A stretch of 38,860 nt of DNA. Origin: Candidatus Eiseniibacteriota bacterium. GTDB taxonomy: Bacteria > Eisenbacteria > RBG-16-71-46. How positions within the stretch are numbered: the first letter of the stretch is position 1; each line of letters begins with the position of its first letter. The stretch covers positions 1 through 38,860 of the forward strand of contig JANXPZ010000019.1 of the NCBI GenBank assembly GCA_025357055.1, given 5' to 3'. Below the pieces are notes generated by a model, which was not told where the DNA came from, searched no databases, and was given only the letters and a program-made list of their open reading frames with translations. Below, one piece after another: positions 26,218 through 33,742 of the stretch. Position numbers and translations under genes: made by a program.

Positions 26218-27407
26218 CAGCGCTCCTGGGAGGTCCCGACGCGCACGCGCGCGCCCGCCTTCAGCCCGGCGGGCGGCCGCAGGACGACACTTTCGCCGCC
26301 CGTGAGTCCGTCGCGTACCTCGAGGTCGGCGCCGTGCGCGGTGCCCAGGGACACCGCGCGCGCGGCCACCCGGTCGTTCTCGATCACCCAGACGCTGGTC
26401 GCGCCGCCCGCGCGCACCACCGCGCTCCCGGGCACCAGCACGCGGCGCGGCTCCGCGTTCGCGGGGGCCGTCTCGCGCAGGAAGACCACCTTGGCCCCCA
26501 TCTCGGGCAGGATCCGGGGATCGCGGTCGAGGATCGAGACCTTGACCAGCACCGTGGCCTTCTCGCGGTCGGCGGTGGGCACCACCTGCCGCACGCGCCC
26601 GGCGAACGAGGTGTCGGGGTAGGCGTCGAGCGTGATGCGCGCGACCTGGCCGTTGCGGATCTGCGCGATGTAGGCCTCGTTCACGTCCACCTCGACCTCG
26701 AGCGTCGCGAGGTCGGCCATGGTCACGATGGAGGTGCGCGTGAGGGAGCCGCCCGCGGAGGCCGGCGCGACGATCTCGCCCACCTCGGCATCCTTGCGCA
26801 GCACCGTGCCATCGAAGGGCGCGCGCACCCGGGTGTTCTCGAGGCCCACCTCGGCGAGCTGCACCTGCGCGCGCGCCTGCCCCAGCTGGGCGTCCAGCAC
26901 GTCCACCCGCGTCCGCGCGTTCTCGAGGTCCGCCGCCGAGAGCACCTGCTCGGTCGCGAGGCGCTGTGCGCGAACGAGGTCGTGCCGGCCCTGGTCGAGG
27001 CCCGCCTGCGCCTGCGCCTGCGCCGCCTGTGCCTGCGCCAGCGCGGCCTGCTGGTCGCCGCTCTGGATCCGGGCGAGCACCTCGCCGCGGCGCAGGCGCG
27101 AGCCTTCGCTGACACCCAGGTACTCGAGCTGGCCCGCGATCCGGGCTGCGACGGAGGCCTTGGTGCGCGCCACGACGTAGCCATTGGCGGTGATGCCCTC
27201 GCCCGCGCCGCCCGCGCCACCGGTCACCGCCACGGTCACCGCCTCGACCTGCGGAGGGCGGGAGCGCAGCGCGAAGCCCGCAACCGCCAGCACGAGGACG
27301 ACGACGACGGCGACGAGCCAGACGCGGCGGTGGCCGCCGCCCGGCAGGGAGGCGGGATCGCCCCGCGGGATGCGCAGGCTGGAAAGGTCGGGAGGTGCGG
27401 CGTTCAT
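26217..27407 (-). CDS. Membrane-fusion (HlyD/MacA-like) periplasmic adaptor
   Basis: A 396-residue protein anchored by one N-terminal helix (VWLVAVVVVLVLAVAGFAL). It has the lipoyl-like first half (YVVARTKASVAARIAGQLEYLGVSEGSRLRRGEVLARI), a coiled coil rich in Ala/Gln (about residues 120-170), the second lipoyl half (VRAPFDGTVLRKDAEVGEIVAP) and beta-barrel and membrane-proximal domains. Such adaptors link inner-membrane ABC exporters to the outer membrane or stimulate their ATPase. It is first in a four-gene operon. The ATG at 27407 follows a GAGGA ribosome site; the in-frame ATG at 27443 has none. Confidence 0.88.
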   Translation of the reverse strand: MNAAPPDLSSLRIPRGDPASLPGGGHRRVWLVAVVVVLVLAVAGFALRSRPPQVEAVTVAVTGGAGGAGEGITANGYVVARTKASVAARIAGQLEYLGVSEGSRLRRGEVLARIQSGDQQAALAQAQAAQAQAQAGLDQGRHDLVRAQRLATEQVLSAADLENARTRVDVLDAQLGQARAQVQLAEVGLENTRVRAPFDGTVLRKDAEVGEIVAPASAGGSLTRTSIVTMADLATLEVEVDVNEAYIAQIRNGQVARITLDAYPDTSFAGRVRQVVPTADREKATVLVKVSILDRDPRILPEMGAKVVFLRETAPANAEPRRVLVPGSAVVRAGGATSVWVIENDRVAARAVSLGTAHGADLEVRDGLTGGESVVLRPPAGLKAGARVRVGTSQER

Positions 27408-27482
27408 GGATCCTCGTTTCGATGGAGTCGCGGCCGATGCCACGAGCGCGTCCTGGCGATGAAGCCCCCGAAGGGCGCTGCG

Positions 27483-27488
27483 AGCATA
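27483..27488 (-). promoter_or_regulatory. -10-like element before the ABC export operon
   Basis: TATGCT on the minus strand, the same hexamer that precedes the CPBP gene. The -35 window (about 27506-27512) does not hold a TTG, so the assignment is tentative. The leader would be about 70 bases. Confidence 0.35.
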
Positions 27489-27550
27489 CGCCTTCTTGGA
27501 TGCAAGTGGTCGCGTCCGGTTGCGGCCCGGGATCGGGCGGCGGCCCGCGC

Positions 27551-27580
27551 TTGCGCCCCCTGCGGACCCGGCCCTAGACT
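27551..27580 (+). promoter_or_regulatory. Promoter of ferredoxin operon
   Basis: TTGCGC (27551-27556), an 18-base spacer and TAGACT (27575-27580) inside CTAGACTGC. Predicted start near 27587, which gives a leader of about 120 bases that contains the nested stem described next. Confidence 0.5.
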
Positions 27581-27657
27581 GCCGCCCACTTTCCAGTGAG
27601 TCGTTGGGGTGGCGCGGATCGCGTTCGCGTCACTCGTCACCTGCCGCGGCCGCGGAC

Positions 27658-27697
27658 CCCAGCCGGGACACCCACCGAAGGTGGGTCGGAGGCTGGG
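27658..27697 (+). ncRNA. Nested stem-loop in the ferredoxin mRNA leader
   Basis: An outer stem CCCAGCC/GGCTGGG (27658-27664 with 27691-27697) encloses an asymmetric internal loop (GGGAC against CGGA) and a perfect inner stem ACCCACC/GGTGGGT (27670-27676 with 27680-27686) closed by GAA. The GAGG ribosome site follows four bases after the outer stem. It may control ferredoxin translation. I do not recognise a known riboswitch class. Confidence 0.4.
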
Positions 27698-27709
27698 CCG
27701 GAGGAACGC

Positions 27710-27949
27710 ATGCCGTTCGTCATCGCGGAACCCTGCATCGGCGTGAAGGACAAGTCCTGCGTCGAAGTCTGCCCCGTGAACTGCATCTACGAGGGCGAGG
27801 ACCAGTACTACATCCACCCGGATGAGTGTATCGACTGCCAGGCGTGCGAAGCGGCGTGCCCGGTGCAGGCCATCTTCCCGGACAATACCGTCCCCGAGAA
27901 GTGGCTGGACTACATCGAGAAGAACCGCGCGTTCTTCGAGGACAAGTGA
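27710..27949 (+). CDS. 7Fe ferredoxin ([3Fe-4S][4Fe-4S])
   Basis: A 79-residue low-potential electron carrier. Cysteines follow the Azotobacter FdI-type pattern: Cys9, Cys17, Cys21 and Cys50 fit a [3Fe-4S] cluster, while Cys25, Cys40, Cys43 and Cys46 fit [4Fe-4S]. The first motif is C-x7-C-x3-C-P, which lacks the extra cysteine of an 8Fe ferredoxin. The C-terminal segment (PEKWLDYIEKNRAFFEDK) is a helix typical of this type. GAGG lies just upstream of the ATG. The HD-domain gene follows 68 bases on and may be cotranscribed. Partner enzymes are not nearby. Confidence 0.9.
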   Translation: MPFVIAEPCIGVKDKSCVEVCPVNCIYEGEDQYYIHPDECIDCQACEAACPVQAIFPDNTVPEKWLDYIEKNRAFFEDK

Positions 27950-28017
27950 GCACGTCCTTCCCGCGACGCTGAACGAACGGCGCCAGGCTGCGCCGCCTTC
28001 TGCGTGAGGACCCCACC

Positions 28018-28587
28018 ATGACCGAACCCGCCCTCCCGACCCGCGAGCAGGCGCTCGCGCTGCTGCACGAGTGGATCCAGAATCCGAACCTGCGCAAGCA
28101 CTGCCGCGCGGTCGAAGCCGCGATGCGCCACCACGCGCGGCGGCTGGGCGCCGACGAGGAGCGCTGGGGCCTGGCCGGCCTCATCCACGACTTCGACTGG
28201 GAGCGCCATCCCGATGCCGCGCGCCACCCGGTCGAAGGGGTGAAGGTGCTGCGCGGCCTGGGCTGGCCCGAGGACATCTGCCAGGCGGTGCTCGGACACG
28301 CGACCCACACCGGGGTGCCGCGCGAGACGCCGATGGCGCAGATGCTCTACGCCTGCGACGAACTCTGCGGGTTCCTGGTGGCCTGCGCGCTCATCACGCC
28401 CCACAAGTCGCTCGACGAGGTCGAGGTGGCGGGGGTGAGGAAGAAGATGAAGCGCGCCGACTTCGCCCGGAACGTGAGCCGTGAGGACATCGTGAGCGGC
28501 GCGACCGGGCTGGGCGTGGAGCTCGATTCGCACATCGCCGCCACGCTCGACGCGCTGCGCGGCATCCGGGACGAGCTGGGGTTGTAG
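28018..28587 (+). CDS. HD-domain phosphohydrolase
   Basis: A 189-residue cytosolic protein with the metal-binding H...HD...H...D set: HCRAVEAAMRHHARRLG, GLIHDFDWERHPDAARHPVEG, VLGHATHTGVP and YACDELCGFLVA. This matches small HDIG-type hydrolases often annotated as hydrolases of nucleotides or phosphorylated small molecules; the substrate is unknown. The C-terminal half (KKMKRADFARNVSREDIVSGATGLGVELDSHIAATLDALR) is conserved with relatives of this size. GAGGA precedes the ATG. Confidence 0.8.
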   Translation: MTEPALPTREQALALLHEWIQNPNLRKHCRAVEAAMRHHARRLGADEERWGLAGLIHDFDWERHPDAARHPVEGVKVLRGLGWPEDICQAVLGHATHTGVPRETPMAQMLYACDELCGFLVACALITPHKSLDEVEVAGVRKKMKRADFARNVSREDIVSGATGLGVELDSHIAATLDALRGIRDELGL

Positions 28588-28628
28588 CTGGCGCGAACGC
28601 CGCAGGCCGGCCGGCACGTGCGGATCAT

Positions 28629-28655
28629 GGCGGGCCCGCAGCCCGCGGGCGCCTG
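28629..28655 (+). terminator. GC hairpin after the HD-domain gene
   Basis: GCGGGC paired with GCCCGC around a short CCGCA loop, followed by the palindromic GCCCGCGGGC, about 45 bases past the stop codon. No T-tract follows, so a role in ending the transcript is only plausible. Confidence 0.25.
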
Positions 28656-28706
28656 TCAGGACCGGGGCCCCGAGGGGGCTGCTCCAGGCGTCACGCCCAC
28701 GATAAA

Positions 28707-28922
28707 TCGACGCCGATCGTTCGTCGCTCGGGGACTTTCGACTCGACTCGTGTCCCTGGGTGGCGCTCAACCGGCGTCGTCATCACTGTCCGCCGTCGGA
28801 CTCCCCAAGGAGCCCGTTCCCGGCCCGGCCCCACTCCATGCGTGGGGGGTGAGTTCACGCCCGACCTCGTTGCGTCGTGGCGTCACGAACAACATTGTTC
28901 CGCGCCCGGGATCCGTCAAGGG
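28707..28922 (+). repeat. Interspersed repeat, copy A (upstream of cytochrome operon)
   Basis: A 216-base non-coding element that fills most of the 436-base gap between the HD-domain gene and the cytochrome operon. It matches 35411-35625 in the same orientation at about 80% identity by hand alignment, with a few short gaps. Identical stretches include TCGACGCCGATCG, GTGGCGCTC, AAGGAGCCCGTTCCCGGCC, TGCGTCGTGGCGTCA and the terminal ATCCGTCAAGGG. Internal inverted repeats kept in both copies: GACGCCG with CGGCGTC, GGGGAC with GTCCC, and CCCCAC with GTGGGG. The indels differ from multiples of three, so reading frames shift between copies and no shared protein can be encoded. Bases 28590-28706 before it hold only the hairpin listed separately. 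Confidence 0.8.
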
Positions 28923-28936
28923 CTGGGCTGAAGAAT

Positions 28937-28976
28937 TTCCTGACCGGGAAGATGCACCTTCCCACCGAACGGAAGG
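28937..28976 (+). repeat. Two tandem inverted repeats before the cytochrome promoter
   Basis: TTCC...GGAA (28937-28950, six-base loop) and CCTTCC...GGAAGG (28957-28976, eight-base loop) sit between repeat copy A and the -10-like TAGTAT. They share the half-site TTCC/GGAA and lie 20 bases apart, as paired operator sites often do. Confidence 0.35.
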
Positions 28977-28987
28977 GCGACTAGTAT
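28959..28987 (+). promoter_or_regulatory. Candidate promoter of the redox-signalling operon
   Basis: TTCCCA (28959-28964), a 17-base spacer and TAGTAT (28982-28987). A second A/T-rich palindrome, AGTACT, follows. The leader would be about 30 bases with the strong GGAGGGAGG ribosome site at 29011-29019. The -35 overlaps the second inverted repeat. Confidence 0.4.
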
Positions 28988-29023
28988 CCGTAGTACTACT
29001 CACCCCGTTGGGAGGGAGGCTGA

Positions 29024-29746
29024 TTGAACACCGGGTCCTTCCGCGTCCTGTGGTCCTTGCCAGTACAGGTTGGCCTGCTGGTCCTGCAACTCGTCGCCCC
29101 CGCGGCCGCCACGAGCGCCGCCCGGAGCGCGCGCGATTCCTCGCGGGTGGCTCCGATCGAGCTGCGCCTGCCCGCCGACATCGTCTATCACCTTGTCGTT
29201 GGCCCCGATAGCGCGGTCGTCTTCAGCCACCAGACCCACGTGGCGTTCGCTGGGAACCGCTGCACCGGCTGCCATTCACGGCCGTTCCCCATGCTGCGCA
29301 GGGGGCCGGCCCAGGAACATCGCGACATGAACGCCGGGGGTGGATGCGGGATGTGCCACGATGGGAAGAAGGCGTTCGGGATCCTGGACTCCGGCGAATG
29401 CCGCACCTGCCATTCCGGGGCCCCGGTGACTCGCGGGACCGCCGCGGGGGCCCGGACTCAGTCGGGCGCCGCCGCCCGCCGCCTGCCGGGACCCCACGCC
29501 TACCCCCGCAGCGAGTCCTCCCCCGGGATCGTCTCGTTCCGGCACGAGCCGCATCTGGTCGGCGCTGGTGGCTGTGCCGAATGCCACCCGAAGCCTTTCC
29601 AGATGACCTCCGCTCCCCCGCGGCCCGGTGGCGGGATGCACGAACGCGCCGCGTGCGGGGCCTGCCACGACGGGAAGAAGGCCTTCGCCGCCGAAGACCC
29701 CGACGCCTGTTCGCGCTGCCACGTCGATGCCGGAGGCCAGCCGTGA
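29024..29746 (+). CDS. Periplasmic hexahaem c7-type cytochrome
   Basis: A 240-residue exported electron carrier with six CxxCH haem motifs (CTGCH, CGMCH, CRTCH, CAECH, CGACH, CSRCH). They form two homologous triheme units, each reading FSHxxH or FRHxxH ... CxxCHxxPF.M ... CG.CHDGKKAF ... C..CH, i.e. two cytochrome c7 domains. A signal peptide (VQVGLLVLQLVAPAAATSA) puts it outside the inner membrane. The start is TTG: it follows an ideal GGAGGGAGG site at the right spacing, and no ATG or GTG in frame comes before the signal peptide. It overlaps the ferredoxin subunit gene by four bases. I infer that it takes electrons from, or passes them to, the quinone-linked membrane subunits encoded next; no terminal reductase is present. 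Confidence 0.9.
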   Translation: MNTGSFRVLWSLPVQVGLLVLQLVAPAAATSAARSARDSSRVAPIELRLPADIVYHLVVGPDSAVVFSHQTHVAFAGNRCTGCHSRPFPMLRRGPAQEHRDMNAGGGCGMCHDGKKAFGILDSGECRTCHSGAPVTRGTAAGARTQSGAAARRLPGPHAYPRSESSPGIVSFRHEPHLVGAGGCAECHPKPFQMTSAPPRPGGGMHERAACGACHDGKKAFAAEDPDACSRCHVDAGGQP

Positions 29747-30525
29747 GCCGGGGGATCCTGTTCGATTCCACCCGCTGCATCGGTTGCGGCGCATGTTCGG
29801 CGGCGTGCAAGGAGCAGAACGGCCTGCCCCCCCGGATCGAGGAGCGGACCACGGCGTACACCTGGACCGTCGTCGAGCGCCGGGGCGGGGCGAACGTGCG
29901 CCGGCTCTGCATGCACTGCCTCACGCCGACCTGCGCCTCGGTGTGCCCGGTCGGCGCCATGAAGAGGACGGCGGCGGGGCCGGTGGTCTACGACTCCAAA
30001 CTCTGCATCGGGTGCCGCTATTGCATCATGGCGTGCCCGTTCGAGGTCCCGAAGTACGAGTGGGACCGGCCGATCCCGCTGGTGGGCAAGTGCGTGATGT
30101 GCGCGCCGCGGGTCGCGGCCGGCCAGGCGGTCGCCTGCGCCGTGGTGTGCCCGACGCGCGCCACGGTCTTCGGCGAGCGCGAGGCGCTCGTCCGCGAGGC
30201 GAGGGAGCGGATCGCGTCGGAGCCGGCGCGCTACGTGGATCACGTCTACGGGCTCGACGAGGCCGGCGGCACCTCGGTGCTGCTGCTCTCGGGGGTGCCG
30301 TTCGCGCGCCTCGGGCTGCCGGGCGGCCTTCCGCGCGAGCCGCTGCCCACGCTCACCTGGCAGGTGCTCTCGCAATTGCCCGACATCGTCATGGTCGCGG
30401 CGGTGTCCCTCTTCGGCGTCCACTGGATCACGAGCCGCCGCGTGGAGGTCCGCCGGAGCGAAGGTCCCGACGCGCCGGTCGAGCCGCCCTCCGGAGCGCC
30501 CCGCGACGAGCGGCCGGGACCATGA
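29743..30525 (+). CDS. HybA/NrfC-like four-cluster ferredoxin subunit, membrane-anchored
   Basis: A 260-residue protein with the four cysteine groups of the DMSO-reductase-type iron-sulfur subunit: TRCIGCGACSAACKEQN, LCMHCLTPTCASVCPVGAM, LCIGCRYCIMACPFEVPKYEW and CVMCAPRVAAGQAVACAVVCPTRA. A C-terminal helix (DIVMVAAVSLFGVHWI) anchors it to the membrane, as in HybA. It starts at GTG inside the cytochrome stop (GTGA). No twin-arginine signal is seen at the start (MSRGILFDSTRC), so the clusters probably sit on the cytoplasmic side or the protein is carried by a partner; this differs from HybA, which has a Tat signal. It links the NrfD subunit to the cytochrome. Confidence 0.88.
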   Translation: MSRGILFDSTRCIGCGACSAACKEQNGLPPRIEERTTAYTWTVVERRGGANVRRLCMHCLTPTCASVCPVGAMKRTAAGPVVYDSKLCIGCRYCIMACPFEVPKYEWDRPIPLVGKCVMCAPRVAAGQAVACAVVCPTRATVFGEREALVREARERIASEPARYVDHVYGLDEAGGTSVLLLSGVPFARLGLPGGLPREPLPTLTWQVLSQLPDIVMVAAVSLFGVHWITSRRVEVRRSEGPDAPVEPPSGAPRDERPGP

Positions 30526-31721
30526 GCGCGGCGCACGGAGTCCCGCGCCGGCGCCCGCGCATCGGCTTCTGGACCGCGGTCTTCTTCGCCGTCCTCGCCG
30601 TCTTCCTGTTCGTCACGGTGCTGCGCTTCACGCGAGGCCTCGGCGCGACGACGAACCTGAGCGACCGCGTGCCCTGGGGCCTGTGGATCGGATTCGACAT
30701 CCTCTGCGGGGTCGGCCTCGCGGCCGGGGCGTTCACGATCATGGCGGTCGTGCACCTGTTCCACCTCCGCCGCTTCGAGCCGATCGTGCGTCCCACGGTG
30801 CTGACCGGGTTCCTCGGCTACCTGTTCGTGGTGTTCGCACTGCTCTTCGACCTCGGGCAGCCGTGGCGCATCTGGCACGCGCTGGTGTTCTGGAATCCGC
30901 ACTCGGTGATGTTCGAGGTCGCCTGGTGCGTGATGCTGTACACCACGGTGCTGACGCTCGAGTTCGTGCCGCTCGTGCTCGAGCGCTTCGGCTTCGAGCG
31001 GGCCCGGCGCATCCTGCACGGGGTGAACACCCCGCTCGTGGTCGTCGGGGTGCTGCTCTCCACGCTCCACCAGTCCTCGCTGGGGTCGCTCTACCTGATC
31101 GTGCCCCAGAAGCTGCACCCGCTCTGGTACTCGCCGATGCTGCCGCTGCTCTTCTACGTCTCGGCCATCGGCGCCGGGCTCGGGATGATCATCGTCGAGT
31201 CGCACCTGAGTGGCCGGGCCTTCGGCCGGAAGCTCGAGATGGACCTGCTCGAGCCGCTCGGGCGGGCGATGGTCGTGGTGCTCGCCGTGTTCGGCGTCCT
31301 GCGCCTGCAGTCGCTGGCGCGCAGCGGAGCGCTGCCGCTCGCCCTGCAGCCCACCTACGAGGGCCGGATGTTCCTGATCGAGTTCGGGCTGGGCGTCGTG
31401 CTGCCCGTCGCGCTGCTGGCCTGGCCGCGCATCCGCAACTCGTCCACCGGACTCGTGACCGGCGCGGCCTTCGCTGTGCTAGGCTTCATCATGCACCGGC
31501 TCGACGTGAGCGTGACCGGTCTCGAGCGCGCGAGCGGCACGCACTACGCGCCGACCTGGATGGAGGTCATGGTGTCCGTGGGGCTGGTCGCCATCGGATT
31601 CGCCGCCTTCGCGCTCGCGGTGCGCTTCCTCCCCGTCTTCCCCGTGCAGGGCCACGCGCCCGCCGGCGGGTCTGCGCCCGCCCGGCGGCGGGGCGCGGAG
31701 TCAGCGGGAGGGGAGCCTTGA
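30522..31721 (+). CDS. NrfD/HybB-type quinone-interacting membrane subunit
   Basis: A 399-residue integral membrane protein with about ten helices of the NrfD/PsrC/HybB fold. The characteristic N-terminal block DRVPWGLWIGFDILCGVGLAAG, FDLGQPWRIWHALVFWNPHSVMFEVAW and TLHQSSLGSLYLIVPQKLHPLWYSP is close to HybB of hydrogenase-2 in its pattern. Such subunits exchange electrons with the quinone pool and some pump protons. It overlaps both neighbours by four bases. No hydrogenase large subunit is nearby, so it must work with the cytochrome and ferredoxin subunits as a free-standing quinone:cytochrome module. Confidence 0.9.
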   Translation: MSAAHGVPRRRPRIGFWTAVFFAVLAVFLFVTVLRFTRGLGATTNLSDRVPWGLWIGFDILCGVGLAAGAFTIMAVVHLFHLRRFEPIVRPTVLTGFLGYLFVVFALLFDLGQPWRIWHALVFWNPHSVMFEVAWCVMLYTTVLTLEFVPLVLERFGFERARRILHGVNTPLVVVGVLLSTLHQSSLGSLYLIVPQKLHPLWYSPMLPLLFYVSAIGAGLGMIIVESHLSGRAFGRKLEMDLLEPLGRAMVVVLAVFGVLRLQSLARSGALPLALQPTYEGRMFLIEFGLGVVLPVALLAWPRIRNSSTGLVTGAAFAVLGFIMHRLDVSVTGLERASGTHYAPTWMEVMVSVGLVAIGFAAFALAVRFLPVFPVQGHAPAGGSAPARRRGAESAGGEP

Positions 31722-33742
31722 AGCCGGGCATCGGGATGCTGGCGATCCTCGGGGTGGCGGTCGTGACGGCCGCCGTGATCGGGGTCATGTCGGTCATCAT
31801 CCTCCGCGCCCACCAGGGGGCGTTCATCGCCCAGCTCACCCGCAGCGCCGACCAGTTGAGCGAGACCATCGCCAGCACGACCCACCACGACATGCTCGAG
31901 AACCGGCGGGACGCGGTCCACCGCGAGATCGTCACGATCGGCCGGCAGCAGGGCATCGAGCGGGTCCGGCTCTTCAACGGCACCGGGACCGTGATGTTCT
32001 CCTCCGACGAGGCCGAGATCGGCCGGGCCGTCGACAAGCGGGCCGAAGCCTGCTACGCGTGCCACGCGGCCGGGCGTCCGCTCGAGCGGCTGCCGATCCA
32101 CGCCCGCGCGCGCATCTACCGCGCGCCGGACGGGCACCGCGTGCTCGGCATGATCCGGCCGATCGCCAACCAGCCGAGTTGCTGGTCCGCCGACTGCCAC
32201 GCGCACTCGCGCGGGGAGTCGGTGCTCGGCGTCCTCGACGTGAACCTGTCGCTCGCCGAGGCCGACCGCCAGATCGCGCGGGACCAGCGCAACCTCATCT
32301 TGCTCGCCGTGCTGGCGATCGCGGCGAGCAGCACGCTGTTGTGGTGGCTGAGCCGCCAGCTGATCCTGCGTCCCGTGGCGATGCTCATCGCGAGCACGCG
32401 CCGGGTCGCCCAGGGCGACCTCTCGACGGCCGTGCCCGCGACGGCACGGCACGAGCTCGGGGACCTCGCGCGCGCCTTCAACCACATGACGAGCCGGTTG
32501 AACGAGGCGCAGCGCCAGCTCGCCCAGGCCGACAAGCTCGCCTCCGTCGGGCGGCTCGCCGCCGGGGTGGCGCACGAGATCAACAACCCGCTCACCGGCG
32601 TACTCACCTACGCGTCGTTCCTCGAGAAGCGCGCCGAGAACGATCCCGAGACGCGCGCGGACCTGGGCGTCATCGTGCGCGAGACCAAGCGCTGCCGCGA
32701 GATCGTGCGCGGGCTCCTCGACTTCGCCCGTCAGACCCCGCCGAAGCGGCTGCCCACGGACCTCAACGAGGTCGTGCGGCGGGCCGCGACGATCGTCACG
32801 AACCAGCTGGCGCTGGCGCACGTGGGCGTGGAGCTCGAGCTGGCGGCCGAACTCGAGCCGGTGCCCGCGGACGCGAACCAGATCCAGCAGGTCGTGGTGA
32901 ACCTGCTGCTCAACGCGGCGGACGCGATGGCGGGCGACGACGGGTCGAGGGGCGGCTCGATCCGGGTGCGGACCTCCGCGGTGGCGGTGCCGCCGCGCGG
33001 GCACGCCACGATCCGCAGCGCGACGTGTCCCAGGGGCTGCGATCTGCTCGACAGCCACGTGCGCCTCGCGGGGGTCCCGGCGATCCGCGTGATCCGGCGT
33101 GTCCTGGACCGCGAGGCCGTCGTCCACCTGGATCCGGTGTACGGCCGCACGAATCATCGCGCGTCCGAGCCCTGCGACGAAGGCGTCCTCGCCACCTACC
33201 TGTGCCCCGCCTGCCGCACGCGGCTCGAGGTGCCGGAGCGCCGCTGCGGGGAATGCGGGGCGCCCATGTTCGGCGTGCAGGTGGCGCGTTTCGGCCTGGC
33301 GGACTGGTGCACGCGCAAGGGTTGTCCCGGCAGCTGCTGGGAGGCGCTCGACACGATCGGACCGCAGCCGTACGCGCAGATCGAGGTGGCGGACACGGGG
33401 CGCGGCATCACGGCGGAGGAGATGGACCGGTTGTTCGAGCCCTTCTTCACGACCAAGGGCGCGCGGGGCACGGGACTCGGACTGGCGGTGACCTGGGGCA
33501 TCGTCGAAGGCCACGACGGCTCGATCGCCGTCGAGAGCGAGCCTGGCCGCGGCACGCGCTTCACCCTGCGCATCCCCTGCCAGGTGCTCGATCCCGCCGG
33601 CGCCGAGGCGCGGACCGGGCGGCCGACCCCGATGCCCGACGCACGCGGCGTGGCGGCCTCGGGGCGGACCGCGCCGGTCGCCCCCCGCGTGACGGCCCGA
33701 CCGGCCGGCGGCACCCGGGACGAACCACGAGGCGAGTCATGA
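31718..33742 (+). CDS. c-type-haem sensor histidine kinase with Cys-rich ATPase insert
   Basis: A 674-residue inner-membrane kinase. TTG at 31718 overlaps the nrfD-like stop and follows GGGAGGGGAG; an in-frame ATG lies six codons later. After the first helix (IGMLAILGVAVVTAAVIGVMSVIIL) a periplasmic domain of about 160 residues carries a CxxCH haem motif (Cys112-Cys115-His116 in CYACH) and a CX4CH variant (Cys155-Cys160-His161 in CWSADCH). A second helix (about 189-210), HAMP and a dimerisation domain with His286 (GVAHEINNPL) follow. In the ATPase domain, a ~120-residue insert between the N box (near 395) and the G1 box (VADTGRGI, ~557) holds ten cysteines, including CPRGC (437-441), a CPAC...CGEC zinc-ribbon pair and CTRKGC. 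I infer a redox sensor for the neighbouring respiratory module. The two receivers that follow are its likely targets. Confidence 0.88.
   Translation: MKPGIGMLAILGVAVVTAAVIGVMSVIILRAHQGAFIAQLTRSADQLSETIASTTHHDMLENRRDAVHREIVTIGRQQGIERVRLFNGTGTVMFSSDEAEIGRAVDKRAEACYACHAAGRPLERLPIHARARIYRAPDGHRVLGMIRPIANQPSCWSADCHAHSRGESVLGVLDVNLSLAEADRQIARDQRNLILLAVLAIAASSTLLWWLSRQLILRPVAMLIASTRRVAQGDLSTAVPATARHELGDLARAFNHMTSRLNEAQRQLAQADKLASVGRLAAGVAHEINNPLTGVLTYASFLEKRAENDPETRADLGVIVRETKRCREIVRGLLDFARQTPPKRLPTDLNEVVRRAATIVTNQLALAHVGVELELAAELEPVPADANQIQQVVVNLLLNAADAMAGDDGSRGGSIRVRTSAVAVPPRGHATIRSATCPRGCDLLDSHVRLAGVPAIRVIRRVLDREAVVHLDPVYGRTNHRASEPCDEGVLATYLCPACRTRLEVPERRCGECGAPMFGVQVARFGLADWCTRKGCPGSCWEALDTIGPQPYAQIEVADTGRGITAEEMDRLFEPFFTTKGARGTGLGLAVTWGIVEGHDGSIAVESEPGRGTRFTLRIPCQVLDPAGAEARTGRPTPMPDARGVAASGRTAPVAPRVTARPAGGTRDEPRGES

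Noticed and set aside
28767-29003. Short ORFs over the two repeat copies
   Set aside because: Frames are not kept between copies because of single-base indels, and no ribosome site or start is shared.
29024-31721. Calling the cytochrome/FeS/NrfD trio a nitrite reductase or hydrogenase-2 complex
   Set aside because: No NrfA or hydrogenase subunit is present, and the cytochrome is of c7 type rather than NrfB.
30683-33742. A 1019-residue frame suggesting a fusion of NrfD and kinase
   Set aside because: The first ~345 residues are an off-frame reading of the NrfD gene; the kinase starts at TTG 31718 with a good ribosome site.
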